Below, one piece after another: positions 55,235 through 64,000 of a stretch of 64,000 nt of DNA. Made by a program: the position numbers and the translations under genes. Source of the DNA: Tellurirhabdus bombi (GTDB lineage Bacteria > Bacteroidota > Bacteroidia > Cytophagales > Spirosomataceae); assembly GCF_021484805.1 (NCBI RefSeq), contig NZ_CP090557.1:3422001-3486000 (forward strand), read 5' to 3'. The notes below the pieces were generated by a model, which was not told the DNA's origin, searched no databases, and was given only the letters and a program-made list of their open reading frames with translations. Each line of letters begins with the position of its first letter. Positions within the stretch are counted from its first letter, which is position 1.

Positions 55235-56176
55235 TTAATTCGCTTTAATATTAATGGTGTAAGTTCCTTCCGAGCGAGGCGGTGCCACGGAGGATTTAGG
55301 GATAAGTTTCAGTTTATAAACCTGCTGCTTGTAAAATTCCGTCGCGGCGGGGCTTAGGCGGGTTTCCCGGGTTGTTACCTTAATCACATCGCCCCGATCA
55401 TCCACAATGATGCTAAAAACGATTTTACCCGTTTCACCTGAGTTATCTTTGGCAATGGATGCGCTTGCCAGACGCCAGCCCGCAATATTCAGGGACACCC
55501 CCGAACCGGTCCCACCCGGCGTTCCGTACAACCCTTTGGCGTCTACTTTCCCCTCTGGGTTCCCTTTATCACCCACGCCAGAGGCATCATCGCCGTTGTT
55601 ATTACCGCCCACGCCAGCCCCACGGCCAACAGTCCCGTTGGAGCCCGACGAGCTAGACCGCTTAAATAGGGCATTGTTATCCACTTTAGGCTCTGGTTTA
55701 GCCACCGGCTCCGATTTTGGCGGTGCTGGGGTTGCCTTGGGAGCCGTAGTCACCACCTTTTTGGGCTCTGCTTTTTCGGGAACAGAAACCGGACTCTCCA
55801 ATTTCGTGCTGATATCGGGCTTTTCCGTAATGACCTTGCTGGGCTTGGCCGCTTCGATTTTAGGCACCGGAGCCACAGGCGTTTTTTCCACCCGCGAGGT
55901 TGTGGTTACTTTGGGGTTGGGTTTATTCTCTTCGCGCTTCACATCTTCTTTATTCGGCGAATCGCTGGCTTTGTTATAGGTCTGAATAGAGCCACTCCCC
56001 ACCAAATCCGTTCCGAAGTTGACTTCGACAAAGTCAATCGGTGGTGGTTGCGGTATGGTCTGCGAGAGCGTAAAGAATAACAAAAGAGTCAGCACCAGCG
56101 CACAAATCCCAAACGAACTCGCCAGGGCCGTGACACGGTATTGATTTTCGTTCTCTAAAGTGACTTTATTTTGCAT
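55235..56176 (-). CDS. TonB-like energy transducer
   Basis: Inner-membrane protein of 313 residues. One N-terminal membrane anchor (ICALVLTLLLFFTL, about 24-38) is followed by a long Lys/Pro-rich periplasmic linker (about 70-165), a Gly/Asn-rich low-complexity stretch (about 170-220) and a compact C-terminal TonB/TolA-like domain (GKIVFSIIVDDRGDVIKVTTRE, SRLSPAATEF-like helix, final TYTINIKAN strand). It presumably passes proton-motive energy to an outer-membrane receptor. ExbB/ExbD are not adjacent. It lies upstream of folC by two bases. Confidence 0.85.
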   Translation of the reverse strand: MQNKVTLENENQYRVTALASSFGICALVLTLLLFFTLSQTIPQPPPIDFVEVNFGTDLVGSGSIQTYNKASDSPNKEDVKREENKPNPKVTTTSRVEKTPVAPVPKIEAAKPSKVITEKPDISTKLESPVSVPEKAEPKKVVTTAPKATPAPPKSEPVAKPEPKVDNNALFKRSSSSGSNGTVGRGAGVGGNNNGDDASGVGDKGNPEGKVDAKGLYGTPGGTGSGVSLNIAGWRLASASIAKDNSGETGKIVFSIIVDDRGDVIKVTTRETRLSPAATEFYKQQVYKLKLIPKSSVAPPRSEGTYTINIKAN

Positions 56177-56280
56177 ATACCTGGTGGACTATTTTCTGAT
56201 TAACGAGCAACTTGGTGGCTCCTATTGTATCAACTAGGGCAAAAATATAACGTTTATCATTCTCCTCTTGTTCCGCAACA

Positions 56281-56310
56281 AAAAAAGGCAACCTGCTGGC
56301 TGCCTTTTTT
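56281..56310 (-). terminator. Terminator of the TPR/barrel/SPOR unit
   Basis: The stem AAAAAAGGCA / TGCCTTTTTT (56281-56290 with 56301-56310) lies 19 bases past the SPOR gene stop. It separates this unit from the TonB-like gene, which starts at 56176. Confidence 0.85.
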
Positions 56311-56328
56311 CTATTTTTTACCTTTTAT

Positions 56329-57411
56329 TTAATACAGTCGGCTGGCCCAGGCGGCCGTTCCCGTCAGTTTGCTCACTTTCTTAAAGGATGCCTCTGCTTC
56401 GGGACGTTCGTTAAAGCCAAACGCCGCAACCTTGTATAATTCGCCTTTGGCCGTTGGATTAACAATATAAGCCGTTTTAAATCCTTTACGGCGCAGTTGA
56501 CGCTGGAGCTTTCGCGCATTCTTCTTGCTCGAAAAACTACCCGCGATAGCCAGGAATTGAAACTCGGGTGTTTGGGGTTTGACCACCGCGGCTTTTTCAG
56601 GCAAGGCTGGTAGGCTTACCTTTTCCGGTTCAGGACTTTCGTGCCGGATCGGTTTCACCACCACCGCTTCTGAAACCGGGGCCGGTTTTTCGGCTGTAGG
56701 TTGGTCGATTCCTTTTGGTTGCTCCGGGCTTGCCGCTACGCTGGGTTGCGCATGGAAAGTCCAGACCAGGTCAAAGGGATTTAAACTACTGGCCAGTTGC
56801 CCAGGAACTTTTGAAAAAGTAAAATAACTGGTGATTCCCAAAGACCCAACCAGCAGAACGGCCGCCGCCCACCGGATATACGTCCGATGCAGAGGCCGCT
56901 CGTAGGTAACCATTGGCATTTCCGTCGTTTCCACCTCTTCGGCGTCCCGTACTCCCTTCGACAAGTCAACCAACTCAACCGGGGCGTTCACTTCCGCCAG
57001 CTCAATGGCAATCGGCTGAAAGCCATAGGACTCCCCAAAGAAATTATGCCGCAATTCGGGTTCGAATTGCAGTCTTCCTTCTTCATTCTCCGAAAATAAA
57101 CCAATGCCTTCCAGAGAAACACTCCCTCCCTGTCGGGTTTGGGCCTTGACCTCGTCGACAAACGCACGAATGCGTTGCAAGACCTCGTCCCGGCTTTGCC
57201 CCTCATGCAGCATCATGTAATTGATCAGCAAGCCATCATCCAATTTAAGGGCTTCATTAAAGGCCACTCGTTTTCGGGGAGGCAGGTACAGGCCCGACTT
57301 TTCAGCATACGAAGCCGGCAGGTAGTGCAGAATAAAACCACCTAGTTCAGCAACAACCAGGCAATCATATTGGTACAGCAGCTTTTTTATGTAATCCGAA
57401 ACAGGTGCCAT
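56329..57411 (-). CDS. HU-CCDC81 and SPOR domain membrane protein
   Basis: Protein of 360 residues. The N-terminal 140 residues resemble the paired HU-CCDC81 domains of Bacteroidota (LLYQYDCLVVAELGGFILHY, RVAFNEALKLDDGLLINYMM, GQSRDEVLQRI, VSLEGIGLFSENEEG). A membrane span lies near 186-202 (WAAAVLLVGSLGITSYF), then a Pro/Glu/Lys-rich linker and a C-terminal SPOR domain (about 285-360: FLAIAGSFSSKKNARKLQRQL) that binds denuded peptidoglycan. It thus could link the cytoplasmic face to cell-wall division sites. It ends the three-gene minus-strand unit. Confidence 0.85.
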   Translation of the reverse strand: MAPVSDYIKKLLYQYDCLVVAELGGFILHYLPASYAEKSGLYLPPRKRVAFNEALKLDDGLLINYMMLHEGQSRDEVLQRIRAFVDEVKAQTRQGGSVSLEGIGLFSENEEGRLQFEPELRHNFFGESYGFQPIAIELAEVNAPVELVDLSKGVRDAEEVETTEMPMVTYERPLHRTYIRWAAAVLLVGSLGITSYFTFSKVPGQLASSLNPFDLVWTFHAQPSVAASPEQPKGIDQPTAEKPAPVSEAVVVKPIRHESPEPEKVSLPALPEKAAVVKPQTPEFQFLAIAGSFSSKKNARKLQRQLRRKGFKTAYIVNPTAKGELYKVAAFGFNERPEAEASFKKVSKLTGTAAWASRLY

Positions 57412-57428
57412 GTGCTTTATTTGTGGGA

Positions 57429-59129
57429 TCAGAACGAGTAAGATACGCCTCCGAGAAAGTTAAGCCCTTGATTTGGATAATACAAATAACGCTGGTAATT
57501 CTTACCCAGAATGTTATTCAACGTCACAAATGCGGAAACTTGCTTACCCAGGAAGTAGTCAATCTTCAGGTTAACATCCCAAATAGGCTGCAACGTAACG
57601 ACTTCGCCAGAAACGAAGTTCTTCGCTTTGATGCCGCTATAATTGTATAGATCAGCCGTTACAAACAACTTTTTATTGATGATTAGCGAGTTTGACCAGG
57701 TCCCGATTACCCGCGGACGGTGCCAGGCTTCTTCCAGCCGACTGGTCGTATAATCATACACGTCCACTTTTAGCGTTGACCGGAAGAAATCCTTAACGGA
57801 ATAGCCCAGTTGCCCCGAAATGGTCAACACTTTGGCCTTTCCACTATCGTACAATACATAAAACCGCGACGTATCGGGCCAGGTGTTATTAAAGGCGTAA
57901 AAGTTGCGGTACTGCGCATAGGAAACCTTGGCTTCGTAATTAATGCCATTGATTTCGCCTTTGGTTCCTCCGTATACATCCAGCGTCTTTTCGGTATTGG
58001 CCAGCACAACCTGAGGCGACAACCAGCGATTTTCGCTCAGAAAACTACGCAGCGTATTCCGCACAATGTCGCCATCCACCCCGCCATAGAAATGGATGTT
58101 TCCCACGGGCACTACATCAATGTCAAGCACCGGGAAAGCCCGGGTGTGATTAATACCCAGTCGCTTATCGGTTTCATTGACCGCATTGACCCCCGCCGTT
58201 ACGGTGAACTTGGAGGTGGTGTACTTAAACGTGGGCTTTACCCGAAACAGATTCCGGTTGTCAATGGGCCCATCTGTACGCTGGGTAACAAACGCATCCG
58301 CACCAACCAGGGCCACAAATTTCTCGGTAATTTTCACCGATCCATTGAAGTTAGTCGCCCAATCAGTTTCCGTAGCGTTGTAATTATCGCTTAACGTAGT
58401 TATACCCGTCTTCAACGAATAGTCAATGTTGGCCTCCGGATCAATGTTCTCGAAACCTACCCGAAAATTAAAGGTGTTGAGCCGCTGCCGGATGGTATCC
58501 CGATTGACTTCCCGGGGCCGTCCATAGCCATAGAAATAATAGCCATCCCGGTTGTAGCCCAGGTTTGCCGTAATCTTGAATTGATTCGCTAGATAAGCCC
58601 CGTTTACTTTCAGCTTGTTTTCACTTTGGGCCGAGTTTCTGCCATCAACCGGACCCACCGAAGAAGAAAGGTGCTTGAACGATCCGTCAAACATCAGATT
58701 GGAGTTGACCGTACCGCTTCCAAACGCCTCCCCGTAGAATGATCCGTAATTACCCGCTCCCACCTTCACGTAATTGTTAAAGGCGGTCTGGTCCTCAGCC
58801 TTTCCTGATTGTACGGGTAAAGCAACGGGAGATAGGCGGGGATCGCCTACCACCAAAGGACGGTCCGTAAATTCGTAGGTTAATTTCCGCTGGTCGGTAT
58901 TGGGTTTGGCCGCCGGTATTTTGGTGAATATTCGGTTGGCTTGGGGTAACCGGATATTTCGCTCTTTCTGCAAGGTAATTTCCTGGTTTTCCACCTCGCC
59001 CGCTTTTGCCGGTTGGGTAGGCCGCGTTGTTGGTTGCTGCGCCAGGGCTTCGGTTGAACAAAATGCCAGGGTGCTGGCCAGCGTGGCCAGGTATGCGGAA
59101 CGAAGCAGGATAAGCTTTATCTCTAACAT
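57429..59129 (-). CDS. Outer-membrane beta-barrel protein, TonB-receptor-like
   Basis: Protein of 566 residues with a signal peptide ending ALAQ. The first 110 residues are Pro/Thr/Lys-rich and no TonB plug or carboxypeptidase-like domain is seen. The rest is a long series of amphipathic strands (YVKVGAGNYGSFYGEAFGSG and following) with C-terminal AFVTLNNILGKNYQRYLYY and terminal aromatic SYSF, typical of Bacteroidota TonB-receptor barrels. It starts 97 bases after the TPR gene and precedes the SPOR gene by 17. Substrate unknown, and it may be structural rather than a transporter. Confidence 0.8.
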   Translation of the reverse strand: MLEIKLILLRSAYLATLASTLAFCSTEALAQQPTTRPTQPAKAGEVENQEITLQKERNIRLPQANRIFTKIPAAKPNTDQRKLTYEFTDRPLVVGDPRLSPVALPVQSGKAEDQTAFNNYVKVGAGNYGSFYGEAFGSGTVNSNLMFDGSFKHLSSSVGPVDGRNSAQSENKLKVNGAYLANQFKITANLGYNRDGYYFYGYGRPREVNRDTIRQRLNTFNFRVGFENIDPEANIDYSLKTGITTLSDNYNATETDWATNFNGSVKITEKFVALVGADAFVTQRTDGPIDNRNLFRVKPTFKYTTSKFTVTAGVNAVNETDKRLGINHTRAFPVLDIDVVPVGNIHFYGGVDGDIVRNTLRSFLSENRWLSPQVVLANTEKTLDVYGGTKGEINGINYEAKVSYAQYRNFYAFNNTWPDTSRFYVLYDSGKAKVLTISGQLGYSVKDFFRSTLKVDVYDYTTSRLEEAWHRPRVIGTWSNSLIINKKLFVTADLYNYSGIKAKNFVSGEVVTLQPIWDVNLKIDYFLGKQVSAFVTLNNILGKNYQRYLYYPNQGLNFLGGVSYSF

Positions 59130-59226
59130 ATACTCAGTAACAAAAAAGCCGTTCAGAATTTAGCTTTATCACCGCAACCAGCCCAAAGGGCGGCTGCGGC
59201 TTAATTTCCAGTACAAAAACAGTGAA

Positions 59227-62200
59227 TTAATTTTTACTTTCGATGGCCGCTAGTTTCTCTTTCGCCTCCGCGACCACTTCGGGACTGCTTGCATTTTCAA
59301 TGATAGAGTTCAGCACGGCTTTAGCCTGGGCAATTTCATTCAGCGCCACGTTATTTTCCGCGACCAGAATAAACGCCCTTCCCTTCCAGAATTCCTGCTC
59401 CGCAAAATCCTCGTTGAACTTGAGCAGCGTCTGAATCGACTCTTTGTATTTTTTATTCCGGTATTGAATATCCCCAATCCAGTAATTGGCTTCGGCGCCC
59501 GACTCATCTTTTGCCAACCGAATGGTCTTTTCAAACTCTTCGGTTGCTTTCGGAAAGTCTCCTTTGGCATAAGCCACTTTGCCCAGCATTAACTGCGCCC
59601 GGTTCTGCGCCCCAGGCAGGGCATTGCCCATCCCCATGACTTCCCGGGCGTAGATTTGGGTGCTGTCCTGACGACCCATGGCGTAGTAGGTATCCATTAG
59701 ACCCAGCGTTGCATTGATCTGGTCACTCTTATTGGTCGCCTGGGTTAGCATAACCTGGTAGTTCCGAATGGCGCGCGGAAAGTTCTTTTCGCTCCGCTCA
59801 ATCTCGGCCGCCCGTGACGCAGCACGTCCCAGAAATTCCGATTTATTGTCGGTAATAACCTGATAAAAATAACGCAATGCATTGGCTTTATCACCCGCCC
59901 GGAAATAGGCATCGGCGAGATAATACCGCGCTTCATACACCAACGGACTACTTGGATTATCATCGATAAATTGCAAAAGTGACTGAGCCGCTTCAGTGTA
60001 TTTCTCGCTGAAATATAGATTCTTAGCATTCTCAAACTCAACCTTCTGTACATCCGTACTTCCCGGATTCTGCCGTTTGTAATCCCGCAATACCGCACTA
60101 AACTCTTCCGAACGTCCGGCGTCGCTAAGGGCATTTTGTAAGCCAATCAGGGCACTGGATGCTTCCGGGCTGCCGCCGTACTGCGCCAGAATCCGTTTGT
60201 AGTCCTGCACCGCCTGCTCGTAGGTTTGCAGGTTGCTGTAGGCGGTGGCCCGCTTCAGCAGAACCTCCGGCAAAAGATAGCTCTTGGGCTTTTCAGTAAT
60301 CAGGCGGCTAAACCCACGAATGGCCGTCTGGTAGGATCCTTTTTCAAAGTCCACATTGGCCGACTGGTACAATGCATCATCCACGTAACGGGACGTAGGA
60401 TACCGCGTGACCACCTGGTCAAACAAGGCTTTGGCTTCGGTATCCCGCTCCATGAAAGCCAGAATCATGCCTTTCTGGTAGGTTGCGTAATCTTTGTCAA
60501 TCCGACCCTGCGCAATGGCCTGGTCGTAATAACGCATGGCTTCGTTGTAATTCTTGGACGCAAAATAGCTATCAGCTACCCGCACCGTTGCATCCTCAAT
60601 GGTTTGCGGATCGGCCGTGCGCGCCGCTTTGCTGATGTAATCCCGGAAGTAGCTACCCGCCCGGCTATAGTCCTTTTTATTATAATAGGCATATCCCAGG
60701 GCATACAGGCTTTTGTTTTGCAGCTCGGTATTCCCGGACTTGGCGACCTGATTGTACAAAGGAATGGCGCCATCGTAATTCTTCTGCGCCGAAAACGCCT
60801 CCGCTTTCCAGAAGACCGCATCGTTTTTCAAGGACGCATCCGATGGCTGCTGCAGGGATTTGTCAAAATTGGCGATCGCCTGCGGATACCGCTCCGCGTT
60901 GTAATCACTCACCGCCTGGTTATAGGTAAGCCGCTGGTAGGAGGCGTTGATTTTAGGCGTCCGTCGGCGCAGGCCTTCGATGTAGGCAATCGCCGCCGTA
61001 TAATTGTTAGAAGCTAAATAGGCTTCACTCAATAATTCGTTCGACTCGTTTTCGTATGAACTGTTAGGATACCGCTTCAGGAATTCCGTAAACTCCTTCA
61101 CCGCCTCTGCTCCTTTGTTCAGATCCAGTTGCAGCTTGGCGTGATTGAAAGCCGACTCTTCCTGAATGGTCTTGTTGAAGCCCAGGCGCGCTGACTGATC
61201 AAAGGCGTTGAGGGCATAGCTCGGATTATTGCTTTGCAGGTAGCTAACGCCCAGGCGATAGGACGCAAACTGGGCTACCGTATCTTTCCCCGCCGAAATA
61301 GTCTTGAGCGCGTTGATTGATCCCGCATAGTCGCCGGTTTTAAACAACGCATCACCGTAGCGGAACTGGATGGCCGGCGCGACCGCCTTTCCTTTTGTAT
61401 TGCTGTATTGTTTGTAATACTGGGCCGCTTTCGCAAAATCCCCTTTGTTGTAAAAGACTTCGCCGGTAAACAAAGCTACATCCGCTAATTGTGCGGCATT
61501 TCCCCGATTCCGGGCTAGCAAAGGCTGCGTGTAGTTGAGAAGCTCGTCATACCGGCCTGTTTTGTACAAAGCCTGCGCAATCCAGTTCGGAACATCGTTC
61601 TGGTACGCTTCGTTTTTTTCAACACGTCGAAAATCCGAAAGGGCTTCCTGGTAATTTCCATTCCGAAAATGAATGACACCGGCATAGTAAGAAGCCGAAG
61701 CCGCCTGTTCTAAACCGGGATCCTGCTTGATTTTGTTCAGCAAAGGCAAAGCCCGCTGAAAATCTTGCTTTCCGTAGTACGCCATCGCCAACAGATACGT
61801 GTTCTGCGCCTGCTTGGTGTAAGTCTGGTTTTGCTGAACCGCCTTTTCCAGAAACGTAATGGCTTTGTCAACATCCCCCCGGTTGAAGTAATATTCCCCC
61901 AAATCGCCGTACAGTTGGGCGGCTTTCGGATGTTCGCTGTGGTTCTTCACAAATCGGTCGACCTGAACCTCCGCTTCCGGCATATCCAGATACAGCCCCG
62001 ATAAGGCCACGTAGTATTCCGCCGTAACAGCGTTGAGGTCGTTGGTATTGAGAAGTTTTTTCTTAGAGTTGAGGTATTCGGAAAATTCTTCCCGGGCCGC
62101 AGCATAATTATTTTTCTCAAACCACTCCATTCCGTTCCGGTAATGGTAATCAGGCTCGGTATAACTCAATGTCCGTTGCGCCGATACCGTCAACGGTAAG

Positions 62201-62247
62201 GTGCAACAGGATAGAATAACCGTAAGTCGGGCGACAGACGATTGCAT
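59227..62247 (-). CDS. Large exported TPR-repeat protein
   Basis: Protein of 1006 residues with a signal peptide ending TVSAQ. It is composed almost entirely of tetratricopeptide-like helix pairs, for example GDLGEYYFNRGDVDKAITFLEKA, YGDALFKTGDYAGSINALK, YALGYAYYNKKDYSRAGSYF, YYLADAYFRAGDKANALRYFY. About two dozen repeats would form a long solenoid for binding partners in the periplasm. It is the first gene of the unit with the barrel and the SPOR protein. The conserved order suggests a shared envelope complex, which is inference. Confidence 0.88.
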   Translation of the reverse strand: MQSSVARLTVILSCCTLPLTVSAQRTLSYTEPDYHYRNGMEWFEKNNYAAAREEFSEYLNSKKKLLNTNDLNAVTAEYYVALSGLYLDMPEAEVQVDRFVKNHSEHPKAAQLYGDLGEYYFNRGDVDKAITFLEKAVQQNQTYTKQAQNTYLLAMAYYGKQDFQRALPLLNKIKQDPGLEQAASASYYAGVIHFRNGNYQEALSDFRRVEKNEAYQNDVPNWIAQALYKTGRYDELLNYTQPLLARNRGNAAQLADVALFTGEVFYNKGDFAKAAQYYKQYSNTKGKAVAPAIQFRYGDALFKTGDYAGSINALKTISAGKDTVAQFASYRLGVSYLQSNNPSYALNAFDQSARLGFNKTIQEESAFNHAKLQLDLNKGAEAVKEFTEFLKRYPNSSYENESNELLSEAYLASNNYTAAIAYIEGLRRRTPKINASYQRLTYNQAVSDYNAERYPQAIANFDKSLQQPSDASLKNDAVFWKAEAFSAQKNYDGAIPLYNQVAKSGNTELQNKSLYALGYAYYNKKDYSRAGSYFRDYISKAARTADPQTIEDATVRVADSYFASKNYNEAMRYYDQAIAQGRIDKDYATYQKGMILAFMERDTEAKALFDQVVTRYPTSRYVDDALYQSANVDFEKGSYQTAIRGFSRLITEKPKSYLLPEVLLKRATAYSNLQTYEQAVQDYKRILAQYGGSPEASSALIGLQNALSDAGRSEEFSAVLRDYKRQNPGSTDVQKVEFENAKNLYFSEKYTEAAQSLLQFIDDNPSSPLVYEARYYLADAYFRAGDKANALRYFYQVITDNKSEFLGRAASRAAEIERSEKNFPRAIRNYQVMLTQATNKSDQINATLGLMDTYYAMGRQDSTQIYAREVMGMGNALPGAQNRAQLMLGKVAYAKGDFPKATEEFEKTIRLAKDESGAEANYWIGDIQYRNKKYKESIQTLLKFNEDFAEQEFWKGRAFILVAENNVALNEIAQAKAVLNSIIENASSPEVVAEAKEKLAAIESKN

Positions 62248-62407
62248 AGGTATGATTTGACAGTGAATGAGTTAAGATATATATGACAAACCGGTGTGCT
62301 ACGAATGACGCCAACCATGTTTGGTATTCCGTTTGAACATGCCTACTTTAGTAGCTTAATAAAGTCACATTCGAACACGTTAAAAACGAAAGTACGTGCT
62401 TTTCCGT

Positions 62408-64000
62408 ATGAAAAAAACTTCAGCCCTCTTCTTTTTGTGCTTGATTTGGGTTGTTCCAATTTTAGGCTGGGCTGGAACCGCATTTCCTCCCGGCCCTTCC
62501 ATCGACTATACACTTTCCATGCCCCAGCCGCAAACCCACTTTTTCGAAGTGGAGATGCGTTTGTCGGGCATTGATGCCGCCACGAATGTAAAAAAGAATG
62601 GATACGTCGATGTAAAAATGCCGGTCTGGACCCCTGGCTCCTACCTGATTCGCGAGTACGCCAAGAATGTGGAAGGGTTTCAGGCTACGGCCAACGGGCA
62701 ACCCGTGCGGTCGGAGAAAATTCGCAAGAATACCTGGCGCATCTACACGAATCAGGAAGCTATTTCTATACTCTATAAGGTATACGCTTACGAGCTTTCG
62801 GTGCGTACGAGTTTTCTGGATAACTCTCACGGTTACTTAAACGGAGCTAGTATTTTTCTTTATGTCGATCCACTGCGCTCAATTCCCCACCGGGTGACGA
62901 TTAATCCGTATCGGGATTGGAAAAACATTGCGACCGGTTTGAAGAAGGTACCTAATCAGGCCAACACCTTCGAAGCCAGCGACTACGATATTTTGGTGGA
63001 TAGTCCCATCGAGATCGGCAACCACCGGACGTTGTCTTTTACCGCCGCGAATGTTCCGCACACGGTGGCTATGTACGGCGAGACTACCTACGACGAAAAG
63101 AAGGTCGCGGCGGACATGAAAAAGGTTTGTGAAACAGCAACGGCCGTATTTGGGGAACATCCTTGTCAGGACTATACGTTCCTGGTTCACCACACACCCA
63201 CGGGCGGCGGTGGCCTTGAGCACCTCAACTCAACGACCCTGCAAGTGCGGCGCGATGCGTACCAAAAAGAAGGAACCTACCGGAATTTTCTGAGCCTGGT
63301 TGCGCACGAATATTTTCACCTCTGGAACGTAAAACGCCTGCGTCCCAAGGCATTAGGACCGTTCGATTACGAGAACGAAAATTACACGACCCAACTTTGG
63401 GTATCTGAAGGAATTACGTCATTTTATCAAAACTACCTGCTTCGTAAAGCAAACTTTATTGAACCAGATACCTACGTTAAAATGGTCGCGCGGGAGATCA
63501 CGGACATCGAAAACCAGCCGGGCATTGCGGTTCAGTCAGTCGCAGAATCAAGCTTCGATGCCTGGATCAAAGGCTATCGTCCCAACGAGAATTCGGTCAA
63601 TAGTACCATCTCCTATTACGACAAAGGATCGGTTTTAGGTAGTTTGTTAAACCTGGAAATCCTAGCCAGCACCAAAGGGCAAAAAAATCTGGATGACCTG
63701 ATGCGGTTTATGTACGATGAGTATTTTAAAAAGCAGAAACGAGGTTTTACCGACAATGAATTTCAGCAGGCGGCCGAGAAAATTGCCGGGCGCAAATTGA
63801 CCGACTTCTTCCAGAAATACGTTTTTAGCACCGCCCCCATCGATTACAATTACTTTTTTAGGCCTGTTGGTTTAGAACTAGCCAACATGAGCGGCGCTAA
63901 AAATGATGCGTATCTGGGTGCCATTACGCCGACGACCCGCCGGGCCGACAACCGGCAGATTATCCTGGCTGTCCGGCGCGACTCCCCCGCCTGGAACGAT
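62408..64000 (+). CDS. M61-family metallopeptidase (partial, cut by window end)
   Basis: Exported peptidase of the glycyl aminopeptidase group, 531 codons in frame to the window edge. The signal peptide is MKKTSALFFLCLIWVVPILG and onward. The N-terminal beta domain holds PVWTPGSYLIREYA and the catalytic domain GGGGLEHLNS, zinc motif HEYFHLWN (HExxH, near residue 300) and WVSEGITSFYQNY with the third ligand Glu. A PDZ-like domain is expected beyond the cut. It is divergent from the TPR gene. The ATG at 62408 starts the signal peptide. Confidence 0.92.
   Translation, partial: MKKTSALFFLCLIWVVPILGWAGTAFPPGPSIDYTLSMPQPQTHFFEVEMRLSGIDAATNVKKNGYVDVKMPVWTPGSYLIREYAKNVEGFQATANGQPVRSEKIRKNTWRIYTNQEAISILYKVYAYELSVRTSFLDNSHGYLNGASIFLYVDPLRSIPHRVTINPYRDWKNIATGLKKVPNQANTFEASDYDILVDSPIEIGNHRTLSFTAANVPHTVAMYGETTYDEKKVAADMKKVCETATAVFGEHPCQDYTFLVHHTPTGGGGLEHLNSTTLQVRRDAYQKEGTYRNFLSLVAHEYFHLWNVKRLRPKALGPFDYENENYTTQLWVSEGITSFYQNYLLRKANFIEPDTYVKMVAREITDIENQPGIAVQSVAESSFDAWIKGYRPNENSVNSTISYYDKGSVLGSLLNLEILASTKGQKNLDDLMRFMYDEYFKKQKRGFTDNEFQQAAEKIAGRKLTDFFQKYVFSTAPIDYNYFFRPVGLELANMSGAKNDAYLGAITPTTRRADNRQIILAVRRDSPAWND

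Noticed and set aside
59160-59220. GC-rich hairpin (around CCGCAACCAGCCC) after the 1006-residue TPR gene
   Set aside because: The arms pair imperfectly with bulges and no T tract follows. It also lies inside a likely operon, so a terminator is not supported.
60226-61017. 263-codon plus-strand frame inside the TPR gene
   Set aside because: Mirror frame of the repeat-rich TPR sequence with no family features.

Overview
The window reads as a chromosomal segment of a Bacteroidota bacterium, most likely order Cytophagales (Spirosoma/Larkinella-like; the genus level is inference only). Signs seen directly are a C-terminal type B sorting domain of the type IX secretion system (19371-22235), LytTR regulators, a TonB-dependent receptor with an N-terminal carboxypeptidase-like domain, a DUF5723-type outer-membrane protein, HU-CCDC81/SPOR architecture, and recurrent TAnnTTTG -7 promoter boxes. 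I saw no rRNA, tRNA, CRISPR array, insertion sequence or prophage. Most genes look like core chromosome.

Layout. 1-2.7 kb: a signalling patch (histidine kinase, single-domain receiver, LytTR-receiver protein). 3.1-10 kb: a seven-kilobase catabolic operon (GH88 unsaturated uronyl hydrolase, TIM-barrel isomerase, two Gfo/Idh/MocA oxidoreductases of which one is Tat-exported, SDR, MFS importer) closed by a terminator. 10.2-12.3 kb: two LVIVD-type lipoproteins and a small outer-membrane protein. 12.4-13.8 kb: hslU. 13.9-16.5 kb (minus): DUF5723 protein, a 38-residue lipoprotein and a larger lipoprotein. 16.7-23.9 kb: orphan circularly permuted ATP-grasp enzyme, GT2, a large T9SS type B secreted protein with a strong GC shift, GT4 and a small unknown.

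24-26 kb (minus): yebC and lysA. 26-28 kb: ECF sigma factor, RskA-like anti-sigma factor and membrane-anchored MsrB. 28-33 kb: PBP1A, an acidic small protein, a DbpA-like helicase with a DEFD box, and a small membrane protein. 33-38.7 kb: SDR, a class-A-beta-lactamase-like serine hydrolase, and a divergent cyanophycin pair (cphA synthetase, cphB cyanophycinase), i.e. a nitrogen reserve cycle. 38.7-44.9 kb: YceI protein, TonB-dependent receptor-type barrel, and a LytS/LytR-type two-component pair plus a stand-alone receiver.

45-49.5 kb: gyrA and a TPR protein. 49.5-52.2 kb: AT-rich, gene-poor stretch with an XRE regulator flanked by palindromic operators, and dapD. 52.2-56.2 kb: gap, trmB, folC and a TonB-like protein. 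56.3-62.2 kb (minus): HU-CCDC81/SPOR protein, a beta-barrel protein and a 1006-residue TPR protein. The window ends inside an M61 metallopeptidase gene.

The best candidates for a less-described system are the uronide operon with its paired cytosolic and exported dehydrogenases, the cyanophycin pair, the DUF5723/38-residue lipoprotein unit, and the TPR/barrel/SPOR envelope unit next to a TonB-like gene.
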